NCBI RefSeq assembly: GCF_020037125.1
Contig: NZ_JAIQDG010000015.1
Coordinates: 62,001-126,000 of the forward strand
DNA length: 64,000 nt
Source of the DNA: Myxococcus sp. RHSTA-1-4
Lineage (GTDB): Bacteria > Myxococcota > Myxococcia > Myxococcales > Myxococcaceae
Direction of reading: 5' to 3'
The notes under the pieces were generated by a model. That model worked only from the letters and a program-made list of their open reading frames with translations. It did no database searches and had not been told where the DNA came from. Made by a program: the position numbers and the translations under genes. Shown here piece after piece: positions 5,728-16,758 of this stretch; within the stretch, counting starts at the first letter, position 1; each line of letters starts with the position of its first letter.

Positions 5728-8106
5728 ATGACGACGCGGATCCGCAAAGTGGCTGTGCTGGGCGCCGGAGTCATGGGCAGCGGCATTGCCGCGCACCTGG
5801 CCAACTCGGGCGTGCGCGCGCTCCTCCTGGACATCGTTCCCCCCAAGGCGAACCCGGGCGAGGACACCTCGTCCAAGTCCTTCCGCAACAAGTTCGCGAC
5901 GGGCGCGCTGGCCAACATGCGCAAGCAGAAGCCCAGCCCCATCGTCTCCGAGCAGGTGCTCTCCTACATCGAGGTGGGCAACTTCGAGGACGACCTGGCC
6001 CGCATCTCCGAGTGCGACTGGGTGGTGGAGGTGGTGAAGGAGGACCTGGCCGTCAAGCAGGCCCTCTTCGAGCGGGTGGAGAAGCACATCCGCCCGGGCA
6101 CCATCGTCTCCTCCAACACCTCCGGCATGTCGATTGCCGGCATGACGCAGGGCCGCGGCGCGGACTTCAAGAAGAACTTCCTCGTCACGCACTTCTTCAA
6201 CCCCGTCCGCTACATGAAGCTGCTGGAGCTGGTGGCCGGCAAGGAGACGGACCCCGCGGTGCTGAAGACGCTGCACCGCTTCGGCGAGGAGGTGCTCGGC
6301 AAGGGCATCGTCTACGGCAAGGACACCACCAACTTCATCGCCAACCGCATCGGCGTGTACGGGATGATGCGGACCATCTCCGCCATGGACAAGGCGGAGC
6401 TGTCCGTCGAGGAGGTGGACAAGATTTTCGGCCCGGCCATGGGCCGTCCCAAGTCCGCCGTCTTCCGCACCGCGGACATCGTCGGCCTGGACACCTTCGT
6501 CCACGTGGCGAAGAACTGCTACGACACGCTCACCCACGACGAGGAGCGTGAGGTCTTCGCCATCCCCGGCTTCCTCCAGAAGATGGTGGAGAAGGGGATG
6601 CTGGGCGACAAGAGCGGCGGCGGCTTCTACAAGAAGCAGGGCAAGGACATCCACGCCCTGGACCTGAAGACGCTGGAGTACCGGCCGCAGGCCAAGGTGC
6701 GCTTCGAGTCGCTGGGCGCCGCCAAGGACATCGAGGACGTGCGCGAGCGCGTGGCCTCCGTGCTCAACGGCGAGGACAAGGCCGCGAAGTTCGCCGAGGG
6801 CGTCACCCTGGACGTGCTGGCCTACACCAGCCGCCGCATCCCGGAGATTGCCGACGACGTGGTCAACGTGGACCGCGGCGTGCGCTGGGGCTTCGGGTGG
6901 GATTTGGGGCCCTTCGAGGTGTGGGACGCCTACGGCGTGAAGAAGGGCGTGGAGCGGATGAAGGCGCTGGGCCTGAAGCCGGCCGCGTGGGTGGAGGAGA
7001 TGCTGGCCGCGGGCCGCACGTCCTTCTACGGCGTGGAGGGCGGCAAGGACACCTACTGGGACATCCCCACGAAGTCCGTGAAGGTGGTGCCGGAGAACGC
7101 GCGCACGCAGCGCGTGGAGTACCTCAAGCGCGGCAACAAGAAGATTGCCGGCAACGACTCCGCCACCCTGTGGGACCTGGGCGACGGCGCCACGCTGCTG
7201 GAGTTCCACAGCAAGATGAACTCGCTCGATGACCAGATCATCGAGATGATGGGCACCGCGCTGGACGAGACGGAGAAGAACTTCAAGGGCCTGGTCATCG
7301 GCAACGACGGGGCCAACTTCTCCGCGGGCGCCAACATCGTGGCGCTGCTGTGGGCGGCGAAGAGCGGCGACTTCGAGTCCATCCGCAAGCTGGTGCAGAC
7401 GCTGCAGTCCACCGTCCAGCGCATGCGCTACAGCCCGGTGCCGGTGGTGACGGCGCCCTTCAACCTCACCCTGGGCGGCGGCGCCGAGGTGACGATGAGC
7501 GGCAACGCCATCCAGGCCAGCGCCGAGCTGTACATGGGCCTGGTGGAGGTGGGCGTGGGCCTCATCCCCGGCGGCGGCGGCAACCTGATGCTCCTGCGCA
7601 ACGTGTTCGGCCCGTACGCGGCGGACAAGGACTTCGACGCGCTGCCCTTCCTGAAGAAGGTGTTCCTGACCATCGGCACGGCGAAGGTGGCCACCAGCGC
7701 CGAGGAGGCCCGGGAGATGGGCTTCCTGTCGCAGCAGGACGGCATCACCTCCAACCGCGACTTCCTCCTATCGGACGCGAAGGCGCGGGTGCTGGGCATG
7801 GCGAACGCGGGCTTCAAGCCGCCGCGTCCCACGCGCTTCCGCCTGCCGGGCCCCAACGGCGCGGCCACCATCGACATGATGCTCTACGACATGGAGCTCA
7901 ACGGCCAGGTGAGCGCGCACGACCGGAAGATCGCCCAGAAGCTGGCGCGGGTGCTCACCGGTGGTGACACCAGCCCGTCCGTCCTCGTCACCGAGGAGCG
8001 GCTGCTGGAGCTGGAGGCGGAGGCCTTCCTGAGCCTGTGCGGCGAGGAGAAGACCCAGGACCGCCTGCAGTTCATGATCGAGAAGGGCAAGCCGCTGCGG
8101 AACTGA
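5728..8106 (+). CDS. fadN: 3-hydroxyacyl-CoA dehydrogenase / enoyl-CoA hydratase fusion (FadN type)
   Basis: 792 residues. The N-terminal Rossmann fold has GAGVMGSGIA (GxGxxG at residues 12-17), then SNTSGMSI, THFFNPVRYMKLLELV and NRIGVYG, which are 3-hydroxyacyl-CoA dehydrogenase N and C domains. The C-terminal third (from ~residue 490) is an enoyl-CoA hydratase fold with FSAGANI and LGGGAEVTM. Dehydrogenase before hydratase is the order of Bacillus FadN (about 790 residues), the reverse of E. coli FadB. It should carry out the hydration and NAD-dependent oxidation steps of beta-oxidation in the cytosol. The start at 5728 follows AGGGAG (5713-5718). It is followed 78 bp later by a thiolase, completing a FadN-FadA pair. 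Confidence 0.92.
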   Translation: MTTRIRKVAVLGAGVMGSGIAAHLANSGVRALLLDIVPPKANPGEDTSSKSFRNKFATGALANMRKQKPSPIVSEQVLSYIEVGNFEDDLARISECDWVVEVVKEDLAVKQALFERVEKHIRPGTIVSSNTSGMSIAGMTQGRGADFKKNFLVTHFFNPVRYMKLLELVAGKETDPAVLKTLHRFGEEVLGKGIVYGKDTTNFIANRIGVYGMMRTISAMDKAELSVEEVDKIFGPAMGRPKSAVFRTADIVGLDTFVHVAKNCYDTLTHDEEREVFAIPGFLQKMVEKGMLGDKSGGGFYKKQGKDIHALDLKTLEYRPQAKVRFESLGAAKDIEDVRERVASVLNGEDKAAKFAEGVTLDVLAYTSRRIPEIADDVVNVDRGVRWGFGWDLGPFEVWDAYGVKKGVERMKALGLKPAAWVEEMLAAGRTSFYGVEGGKDTYWDIPTKSVKVVPENARTQRVEYLKRGNKKIAGNDSATLWDLGDGATLLEFHSKMNSLDDQIIEMMGTALDETEKNFKGLVIGNDGANFSAGANIVALLWAAKSGDFESIRKLVQTLQSTVQRMRYSPVPVVTAPFNLTLGGGAEVTMSGNAIQASAELYMGLVEVGVGLIPGGGGNLMLLRNVFGPYAADKDFDALPFLKKVFLTIGTAKVATSAEEAREMGFLSQQDGITSNRDFLLSDAKARVLGMANAGFKPPRPTRFRLPGPNGAATIDMMLYDMELNGQVSAHDRKIAQKLARVLTGGDTSPSVLVTEERLLELEAEAFLSLCGEEKTQDRLQFMIEKGKPLRN

Positions 8107-8184
8107 CGGCCGGCCGGTATCCATTGACCACTGAATCGAGATTCGCTGAATGCCCGGGTGCTCCCCGGGCGAGGAGACACTGAG

Positions 8185-9357
8185 ATGCCTGGTCGAGTCG
8201 TGATTGCCAGCGCGGTGCGCACGCCCTTCACCCGCGCGCACAAGGGAGAGTTCAAGGACACGCGGCCGGACACCCTGGCCGCCATCGCCATCAAGGAGGC
8301 CGTCGCCCAGGTCCCCGGCCTGAAGCCGGAGGACATCGAGGACGTCATCCTGGGCTGCGCCATGCCGGAGGCGGAGCAGGGGATGAACGTGGCGCGCATC
8401 GCCACCCTGCTGGCCGGCCTGCCGGTCAGCGTGCCGGCGATGACCATCAACCGCTTCTGCTCGTCGGGCTCGCAGTCCATCGCCCAGATTGCGCAGGGCA
8501 TCCTGTCGGGGACGATTGAAGTGGGCATCGGCGGCGGCACCGAGTCGATGACCATGGTGCCGATGGGCGGCAACAAGGCGAGCGCCAACCCGGACGTCAT
8601 GGCGAAGCTGCCCGAGGTCTACACCTCCATGGGCGCCACCGCGGAGAACATCGCCTCGCGCTACAACGTCACGCGCGAGGACGCGGACAAGTTCGCCTAC
8701 GAGAGCCAGCGCCGTGCCGCCACCGCGCGCGAGCAGGGCAGGTTCAAGGAGGAGATCGTCCCCGTCACCACGACGTACTACGACGAGGACGGCACGGCGA
8801 AGACGGTGACGGTGACGGTGGACACCATCCTCCGCCCGGACACCACGCTGGAGGGCCTGGCGAAGCTGCGGCCGGCCTTCAACGCCAAGGGCGTGGTGAC
8901 GGCGGGCAACGCGTCGCCGCTGACGGACGGCGCGGCGGCGGCGGTGGTGATGAGCGAGGCGAAGGCGAAGGAGCTCGGCGTGAAGCCGCTGGGCTACTAC
9001 GTGGACTCCACGGTGGCGGGCGTCCCCCCGGAAATCATGGGCGTGGGCCCGGTGCCGGCGGTGCGCAAGCTGCTGGCGCGCAACAAGCTCGAGGTGAAGG
9101 ACATCGACGTCTTCGAGCTGAACGAGGCCTTCGCCGCGCAGGCGCTGCACTGCATCCGCGAGCTGGGCATCCCCCTGGACAAGGTGAACCCGAACGGCGG
9201 CGCCACCGCCCTGGGCCACCCGCTGGGCGTGTCCGGCGCGCGCATGACGGCCACGATTCTCCGCGAGCTGAAGCGCCGCAACGGCCGCTACGGCGTCGTC
9301 AGCATGTGCATCGGCGGCGGCATGGGCTTCGCGATGCTCGTCGAGGCGGCGAAGTAG
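8185..9357 (+). CDS. fadA: Acetyl-CoA acyltransferase (3-ketoacyl-CoA thiolase)
   Basis: 390 residues from ATG 8185, preceded by GAGGAG (8171-8176). Thiolase signatures are complete: nucleophilic Cys92 in NRFCSSGSQS, the NEAFAAQAL block, the NGGATALGHPLGVSGAR block with the catalytic His, and the second Cys in MCIGGGMG near the C-terminus. It cleaves 3-ketoacyl-CoA with CoA to give acetyl-CoA, the last beta-oxidation step, and works with the FadN fusion just upstream. The spacer has no terminator and a short inverted repeat (GAATC-GA-GATTC, about 8132-8143), so the two genes are probably cotranscribed. Confidence 0.94.
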   Translation: MPGRVVIASAVRTPFTRAHKGEFKDTRPDTLAAIAIKEAVAQVPGLKPEDIEDVILGCAMPEAEQGMNVARIATLLAGLPVSVPAMTINRFCSSGSQSIAQIAQGILSGTIEVGIGGGTESMTMVPMGGNKASANPDVMAKLPEVYTSMGATAENIASRYNVTREDADKFAYESQRRAATAREQGRFKEEIVPVTTTYYDEDGTAKTVTVTVDTILRPDTTLEGLAKLRPAFNAKGVVTAGNASPLTDGAAAAVVMSEAKAKELGVKPLGYYVDSTVAGVPPEIMGVGPVPAVRKLLARNKLEVKDIDVFELNEAFAAQALHCIRELGIPLDKVNPNGGATALGHPLGVSGARMTATILRELKRRNGRYGVVSMCIGGGMGFAMLVEAAK

Positions 9358-9390
9358 TCAGCGCCTCGCGGTGACACCGTGAAGTGAGCG

Positions 9391-9419
9391 CGGGCCTCGG
9401 GGCGACTCCCCGGGGCCCG
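9391..9419. terminator. Bidirectional terminator hairpin between fadA and the MutS-family gene
   Basis: CGGGCCTCGGGG (9391-9402) pairs with CCCCGGGGCCCG (9408-9419) around a CGACT loop, 12 pairs with a single T-G wobble. It lies between two convergent genes (stops at 9357 and 9427), the expected place for a shared terminator. Confidence 0.7.
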
Positions 9420-9426
9420 TGTCGTT

Positions 9427-11265
9427 TCAGGGCGCCGGAGCCTCCGGGTCGTCCACCGGCACCCCGGCGAGCCGCAGCACGCGCAGGGCATTCGTGGTGT
9501 CCACCACGCCCTGGCGCAGCTTGTAGTCGAACACCATCTTCCCGTCCTCCAGGTGGTCCCGGAAGTGGACGTTGACCACGTGAGCGCCGGGCTCGTCCGC
9601 GAGCGCCGCCAGGGACAAGTCGTGCGTCGTCACCGCGCCGCACGCCCCGGTGCCCAGCAGCAGCCGCAGCACCTCGCGTGAGGCAATCTGCCGCTCGCGC
9701 GTGTTGGTCCCCAGCAGGATTTCGTCGAGCAGGAACAGCGCCTGCCCCTTCGCCGCCTGCGCGGCGTCCAGCACGGCCTTGATGCGCTGCACCTCCGCGT
9801 AGAAGTACGACACGCCGCGCTCCAGCGAGTCCTTCACCCGCATGCTCGTGAGCACCTGGAGCGGCGACAGCCGGAACGTCTTCGCGCACACCGGCGCTCC
9901 CGCCAGCGCCAGCACCACGTTGCAGCCCAGCGCCCGCATCAGCGTCGTCTTTCCGCTCATGTTGGAGCCGGTGATGAGCAGCGCGTGGCGCGGCCCGGGC
10001 AGCGCCACGTCATTGGGCACCGGCGCGTCCAGCAGCGGGTGGCCCAGCGCGGTTGCCTCCACGCGCGGCCCCTGCGCCTCCAGCTCCGGCCAGGCGAACT
10101 CGGGCCGGTCATGCGCCAGGCCCGCCACGCACGACAGGGCCTCCAGCTCCGCGAGCGCCTCGAACCAGCGCCGGACGTCCTTCCCGTGCGCCGCGCGCCA
10201 GCGCTCCAGCGCGAACATCGCGTGGATGTCCCACAGCGTGAGCCAGTGCACCACCGGGTGGAACTGGTGCCGCTTGAACTCGATGAAGGAGAACAGCCGG
10301 CTGAAGCGCGCGAAGTGCGCGGACACGGGCTTCTCACCGGGCCGCTGCAAGCCTGACTGGAGCTGGCGCAGCAGCGGGTGCTCGAAGCGCTGGCCCTCGA
10401 CGCGCTCGAAGAGGGGCGCATAACGCACGAAGCCGCGCTCGCCCACCTCCACGCCCTCGTCCATGGCCTTCAGCGTGCGCCGGGTGATGACGGCCACCCC
10501 GAGCTGCGCCGCGAGCCCCGCCCACACCGACGAGTCCGGCAGCACGCCCGTCTCGCCCAGGACGTACAGGGCCAGCGTCACCAGCGGCAGCACCACCGCC
10601 ACCGGCCGCGCCCAGCGGATGGAATTCAGCGACGGCCCGGCCTCCACCCACTGGATGAACAGGGCCGGGTCCGCCTTCTCCTTCGCCACCACGCGCGAGT
10701 CCACACAGAGGTCCTGCCGGAAGTCCACGCGCGGGGCCAGCTCGCGCGCCGCGCCCTGCCGCGCCTCCACCTCCGCCACGCTGGCGGGCGCGGACAGCCA
10801 CGCCGCCAGCCGCTCCTCGCCCGCGCGAGTGGCCGTCTCGTTCATGAGCTGGAAGAGGCTGCCCTGGCCGAACACGTCCAGGTCCGGGGTGTAGAGGTGG
10901 CCGCCGGAGAGGAAGCGCTCACCGCGCTCGGTGAACTCGTGCCAGCCGCGTCCGAGCCGGGCGAGTCCCCGCTCGTTGAGCAGCACGTACAGCCGCGCCC
11001 GGGCCTCGCGGCGGAAGACCTGGTGATGCAGGACGGCGAGCAGCCCGTAGACTCCCAGCACGGCGGCCGCGCCCCACCACCACACCTTGGGCAGCCGTCC
11101 CACGAAGGTGAAGCCCGCGATGCCGGCGGCGGCCAGGAAGGCCACGGTGCGCAGGTTGGCGTAGCGGGCGCTCACGCGGTCCAGCGCGGCCAGGTCCGCT
11201 TGCGCGGCGGCGTGGCGCTCGGTGTACGTGCGGTGCGGGGAGGGGCTCTCGGGAGTGGCGGACAC
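9427..11265 (-). CDS. MutS-family ATPase with N-terminal membrane segments (short MutS, no mismatch-recognition domain)
   Basis: 612 residues from a GTG start at 11265 (next residues SATPESPS). Residues ~30-85 contain two hydrophobic segments (LRTVAFLAAAGIAGF and WWWGAAAVLGVYGLLAVLHH), so the protein is probably anchored in the inner membrane. Another hydrophobic pair lies near residues ~215-250. The C-terminal third is a MutS ATPase: Walker A TGSNMSGKTTL, Walker B LFLLDEILLGTN, and GAVTTHDLSL. The N-terminal mismatch-binding domain of MutS is absent. Similar short membrane-linked MutS proteins are known in Bacteroidetes and myxobacteria without a settled role, so it should not be assumed to do mismatch repair. 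Upstream of ATG-like sites the frame is low-complexity and was excluded. Confidence 0.85.
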   Translation of the reverse strand: MSATPESPSPHRTYTERHAAAQADLAALDRVSARYANLRTVAFLAAAGIAGFTFVGRLPKVWWWGAAAVLGVYGLLAVLHHQVFRREARARLYVLLNERGLARLGRGWHEFTERGERFLSGGHLYTPDLDVFGQGSLFQLMNETATRAGEERLAAWLSAPASVAEVEARQGAARELAPRVDFRQDLCVDSRVVAKEKADPALFIQWVEAGPSLNSIRWARPVAVVLPLVTLALYVLGETGVLPDSSVWAGLAAQLGVAVITRRTLKAMDEGVEVGERGFVRYAPLFERVEGQRFEHPLLRQLQSGLQRPGEKPVSAHFARFSRLFSFIEFKRHQFHPVVHWLTLWDIHAMFALERWRAAHGKDVRRWFEALAELEALSCVAGLAHDRPEFAWPELEAQGPRVEATALGHPLLDAPVPNDVALPGPRHALLITGSNMSGKTTLMRALGCNVVLALAGAPVCAKTFRLSPLQVLTSMRVKDSLERGVSYFYAEVQRIKAVLDAAQAAKGQALFLLDEILLGTNTRERQIASREVLRLLLGTGACGAVTTHDLSLAALADEPGAHVVNVHFRDHLEDGKMVFDYKLRQGVVDTTNALRVLRLAGVPVDDPEAPAP

Positions 11266-11290
11266 GATGGCCGCGCATGGTGTGCGTGCA

Positions 11291-11323
11291 CGGGGCCCAG
11301 GGCAAGCGGCACCTTCGGCCCCG
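11291..11323 (-). terminator. Hairpin between dgcA and the downstream MutS-family gene
   Basis: CGGGGCC (11291-11297) pairs with GGCCCCG (11317-11323), a perfect 7-bp stem with a 19-base loop. It lies in the 82-bp gap between the dgcA stop (11348) and the next same-strand start (11265), so it could separate the two transcripts. No U-tract is visible. Confidence 0.35.
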
Positions 11324-11347
11324 TGACGGGGAGAGGACGCAAGCCCG

Positions 11348-12331
11348 TCAGCCCCACAGCTCGCGAGGGGGCCAGTACATCGTGCTCCCCTCGAAGCGGA
11401 TGCCGGGCTCCCTGTCGCGGGCGAGCAGCAGCGGCCCATCCAGGTCCACCACCGTGGCCTCCTGGGCCACGAGCATCGCGGGCGCCATGGACAGCGAGGT
11501 GGCCACCATGCAGCCCACCATGAGCTGGAGCCCCTCCGCCCGGGCGGCCCCGGCCAGGGCCAGCGCCTCCGTCAGCCCCCCGGTCTTGTCCAGCTTGATG
11601 TTGATGGCGTCGTACCGGCCCAGGAGCGCCGCGAGCCCATGCCGGTCATGCGCGGACTCGTCGGCGCAGACGGGCACGGACCGCCGCATTCCCAGCAGCG
11701 CCCCGTCATTCCCCGCGGGCAGGGGCTGCTCCACCATCACCACGCCCAGCTCCGCGCAGGTGTCGAGCAGCGCGGGCAGCGCCTCCGGCGTCCACCCCTC
11801 GTTGGCATCCACGATGAGGCGGCTGGCCGGCGCACCCGCGCGGATGGCCCGCAGCCGCTCGATGTCCTCCACACCGCGTCCGAGCTTCACCTTGAGCAGC
11901 GGCCGGTGCGCGGCCTTCTCGGCGGCCTGCCGCATCGCCTCGGTGGTGTCGAGGCTCAGCGTGTACGCCGTGACGAGCGGCCTCGGCTCGGTCATCCCCA
12001 GCAGCTTCCAGAGGGGCTGACCGCTCCGCTTCGCCTCCAAATCCCACAGCGCGCAGTCCAGCGCGTTGCGAGCGGCCCTCGGCGCGAGCACCTCCGAGAT
12101 GCCGTCACGCTCCAGTCCCGCCTCGATGCGCGGACGCGCGGCCTCCAGCGCGGCGATGACGCCTTCGAGCGTCTCGCCATAACGCGCGTAGGGGACGCAC
12201 TCGCCGCGCCCCACCACGCCGTCCTCCTCCAGCGTGACGACCACGACCTCGGCCGACGTCTTCGAGCCCCGGGAGATGGTGAACTTCCCGGCGATGGGCC
12301 AGCTCTCGTGCCTGACGGTGAGCCTGCGCAT
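11348..12331 (-). CDS. dgcA: N-acetyl-D-glutamate racemase / dipeptide-epimerase family enzyme (DgcA)
   Basis: 327 residues of the enolase superfamily, muconate-lactonizing subgroup. A capping domain comes first (GRGECVPYARYGET), then a barrel with the KVKLGR lysine motif, metal-binding positions in IVDANEGW, VEQPLP and ADESAHD, and the second catalytic lysine in NIKLDKTGGL. This is the L-Ala-D/L-Glu epimerase pattern. Because the gene lies 6 bp downstream of a DgcN homologue, the better call is DgcA, which interconverts N-acetyl-D-glutamate and N-acetyl-L-glutamate in the DgcN-DgcA route of D-glutamate catabolism. Murein-peptide epimerase activity (AE-epimerase) is the alternative. Confidence 0.85.
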   Translation of the reverse strand: MRRLTVRHESWPIAGKFTISRGSKTSAEVVVVTLEEDGVVGRGECVPYARYGETLEGVIAALEAARPRIEAGLERDGISEVLAPRAARNALDCALWDLEAKRSGQPLWKLLGMTEPRPLVTAYTLSLDTTEAMRQAAEKAAHRPLLKVKLGRGVEDIERLRAIRAGAPASRLIVDANEGWTPEALPALLDTCAELGVVMVEQPLPAGNDGALLGMRRSVPVCADESAHDRHGLAALLGRYDAINIKLDKTGGLTEALALAGAARAEGLQLMVGCMVATSLSMAPAMLVAQEATVVDLDGPLLLARDREPGIRFEGSTMYWPPRELWG

Positions 12332-12337
12332 GGGCGC

Positions 12338-13354
12338 CTACCTGCCGCCGTGGAAGCGGCGCACCAGCTCGTCGACGAGGGGGCCGACGCCGGTGCGGAT
12401 GGGGTCCACGCAGGGCAGCCCGTGCTCGCGGCCCGTGCGGGCCAGCAGCTCCAGGGCCTCCTTCTCCTCCAGGTGCTCGGTGTTGATGGCCAGGCCCGTG
12501 CACTGGATGCGCGGGTGGGTGAGCTGGCCTTCGAGAATCGTGCGGTCGATGACGGCCTGGATGGAGGGGAGGGGATGCTGGACGCCGCGCATCTTCGTGC
12601 GCGTGGGCTCGTGGCAGACGATGAAGGCGTCCGGCTGCGCGCCGTGGAGCAGCCCCAGGGTGACGCCCGCGAAGGAGGGGTGGAAGAGCGAGCCCTGGCC
12701 TTCCACCAGGTCCCAGTGGTCGGCGTCGTTGGCGGGGGTGAGCCACTCGGCGGCGCCGGCGACGAAGTCCGACACCACGGCGTCGATGGCCACACCGCGT
12801 CCGGAGATGAAGATGCCCGTCTGGCCGGTGGCGCGGAAGTCCGCCTTGAGGCCGCGGGCGCGCATCTCCTTCTCCAGCGCGAGCACCGTGTACTTCTTCC
12901 CCACCGAGCAGTCCGTGCCCACCGTCAGCAGCCGCAGGCCCGGGCGCTTCGTGCCCTTGCCGGTGGCGAAGTCCATGTCGGGGATGCGCACGTCGTGCAG
13001 CTTGCGGCCGCTGCGCGCGGCGGCCGCGGCGATGGCGGGGAAGGAGGACAGCCGCTTGTGCAGGCCCGTGGCCACGTCCAGGCCCGCGTCGAGCGCCTCC
13101 ACCAGCTTCCCAATCCAGTGCTCCGGCAGCACGCCGCCCGCGTTGGCCACGCCCACGATGAGCGTCTTCGCGCCCTTCGCCTTCGCCTGGGCGATGTCCA
13201 GGTCCGGCAGCCCGCAGTCGGCCTTGCAGCCCGGCAGCCGGAGCTGCCCGACGCACCAGTCGGGCCGCCAGTCGACGATGCCGTGCGCCGTCTTCGCGGC
13301 GAGCTGGTCGGGAACGTCACCCAGGAACAGCAGGTAGGGCTTTTCGATCTCCAC
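12338..13354 (-). CDS. dgcN: D-glutamate N-acetyltransferase DgcN (DUF1611 family)
   Basis: 338 residues from GTG 13354, chosen because GGAGG lies 5 bases upstream and it yields the family-like N-terminus VEIEKPYLLFLGDVPDQ. Frame upstream to 13405 has no similarity. The N-terminal half contains GVANAGGVLPEHW. The C-terminal half has a P-loop-like GTDCSVGKK, followed by DLVEGQGSLFHPSFAGVT, typical of the DUF1611/COG3367 family. In characterised systems DgcN acetylates D-glutamate and DgcA epimerises the product to N-acetyl-L-glutamate. The two genes here are adjacent in the same order of action and probably form one operon. Transfer of this role to myxobacteria is by family and context. Confidence 0.85.
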   Translation of the reverse strand: MEIEKPYLLFLGDVPDQLAAKTAHGIVDWRPDWCVGQLRLPGCKADCGLPDLDIAQAKAKGAKTLIVGVANAGGVLPEHWIGKLVEALDAGLDVATGLHKRLSSFPAIAAAAARSGRKLHDVRIPDMDFATGKGTKRPGLRLLTVGTDCSVGKKYTVLALEKEMRARGLKADFRATGQTGIFISGRGVAIDAVVSDFVAGAAEWLTPANDADHWDLVEGQGSLFHPSFAGVTLGLLHGAQPDAFIVCHEPTRTKMRGVQHPLPSIQAVIDRTILEGQLTHPRIQCTGLAINTEHLEEKEALELLARTGREHGLPCVDPIRTGVGPLVDELVRRFHGGR

Positions 13355-13432
13355 CGTGACCTCCGCGCCCCACGTCCCGGGGCAGTGGGCCGGGCGTTTC
13401 AGCACGCTCGCGGGGGCCGGGCAAGGTCGCGA

Positions 13433-15321
<1,889 letters not shown>

Positions 15322-15325
<4 letters not shown>

Positions 15326-16527
15326 GAATGGCTCCTGGAGGTGCTTGCGAGAACGTCTGGCGAGCTGGCGGGGAGCTCCATCACGATCCGCGTGCCACTC
15401 CCGGGCACGCTCTGGACGTGGATGCGCCCGCCCCAGGACTCGACCAGCTCCTTGACGACCGGCAGGCCGAGCCCCGTCCCCGAGCCAACGGGCTTGGTCG
15501 TGAAGAAGGGCTCGAAGATGCGGGAGAGCACGGACTCGGGCATGCCCGGGCCGTTGTCTCCCACCCAGGCCTCCAGGCGCCCTCCGGGCAGGACGCGGAT
15601 GCCTGCCTCGATGCGAGGATCTCTCACCTCGGCCACCGCGTCCGCGGCATTGCTGAACAGGTTGAGGAACACCTGCTGGGCATGCACGCGGTTGGCGCGG
15701 ATGAGACAGGCCTCCTCGGGTATCACCAGGTCCACCTGCGCGAACCGGGCCCGCCCGGTGAGGCGCAGCATGTGGCGCACCTCATCCAGCGTCCGCGTGA
15801 GGTCCACCTCCAGCAGCGAGTCCTCCGCGGGACGGGCGAGGTGGAGGATGGTGCGCGCCAGCTCGGCCACATGGCTGGACACATGGCCGAGCACCTCCCG
15901 GACGGTCAGTGGATCATCTTCGGAAGCGTCCTCGGGCGAATCCAGGTAGCCGCGCAGCACCTGGGCGATGTTGTTCAGCTCGTGGCTGACCCCGGCGGCG
16001 AAGGTGCCGAGCGTGGCCAGCCGGTCCGCCCGCAGCAACTGCTGGCGCAGCCCGTCCACCATGGCGAGCGCGTTGTCCCGCTGCGAGGCCAGCAGCTGAT
16101 GGTAGGCGCGGACCTTGAGCAGGTTGGCGACACGCGCTCTCAGCTCGGCGCCGTGCACCGGCTTGTGGAGGAAGTCGTCCGCGCCCGCCTTCAGCCCGCG
16201 GACGACGTCGCCGCGCCCGTCCAGCGCGGTGATGAGGATGATGGGGATGTAGTCCGCGTCCAGGCGCGCGCGCAGCCGGCGGCACACCTCGAAGCCATCC
16301 AGACCCGGCATCATCACATCGAGCAGCACCAGGTCCGGTGTCTCCTCCTCCACCGCCGCCAGGGCCTCCTCGCCATTGGTGGCGAACCGGACATGGTAGC
16401 CCGCCGGGGACAGCAGCGCCGCGACGGTGCTGCGGCTCGCGGCGTCGTCATCGGCGATGAGAACCCGGCGTGGCAAGCCCGTCGGGCCCTGCGGGGAGGA
16501 CAGCGGGAGAGAGGACTGCTCGGGCAT
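15322..16527 (-). CDS. Hybrid protein: receiver domain followed by histidine kinase
   Basis: 401 residues. Residues ~20-140 are a CheY-like receiver (LIADDDAASR, phosphoacceptor Asp in LVLLDVMMPGLDG, ITAL, LHKPV). A coiled linker leads to a kinase with H-box GVSHELNNIAQVL, N-box LFSNAADAV, and G boxes GDNGPGM and GTGLGL. The HELNN form is typical of NtrB-like or chemosensory-type soluble kinases, whereas the partner gene has HELRTP. Receiver-first architecture suggests its kinase activity is controlled by phosphorylation from another kinase, perhaps the product of the overlapping downstream gene. The first ~18 residues are disordered. Confidence 0.9.
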
Positions 16528-16758
16528 GTATCAATTTTTTAACACATATGACTCCGAAGGTTCCAAGCCCCCGCCCGCACCGGAGCCCGTGAGAGTGAGC
16601 AGGCATATGGAGGGACCGAGCCAGCCCGCAATGCGCGTGGAGGCAGGCTCAGCGAGCGCTGGATTGCGCGGTGTCAGAACGAACTTCTGGGGTGGGTTGG
16701 GACCCGGAGTTCTCTGTTCGTCCAGGATTGCTGAGACGGAGCGTGGGGCCGTCTCGTC
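16528..16758. other. Intergenic region upstream of the kinase operon
   Basis: About 230 bp without a supportable gene. It begins with the most AT-rich short stretch of the neighbourhood (16529-16550, TTTTTTAACACATATG core) directly before the start of the hybrid kinase gene. This is the likely promoter region for the kinase pair on the minus strand. I see no convincing operator or RNA in the remainder. Confidence 0.4.

Noticed and set aside
11348-12331. dgcA as a muconate cycloisomerase
   Set aside because: The superfamily motifs fit, but the adjacent DgcN homologue and absence of aromatic-degradation genes favour the N-acetyl-glutamate racemase or dipeptide epimerase call.
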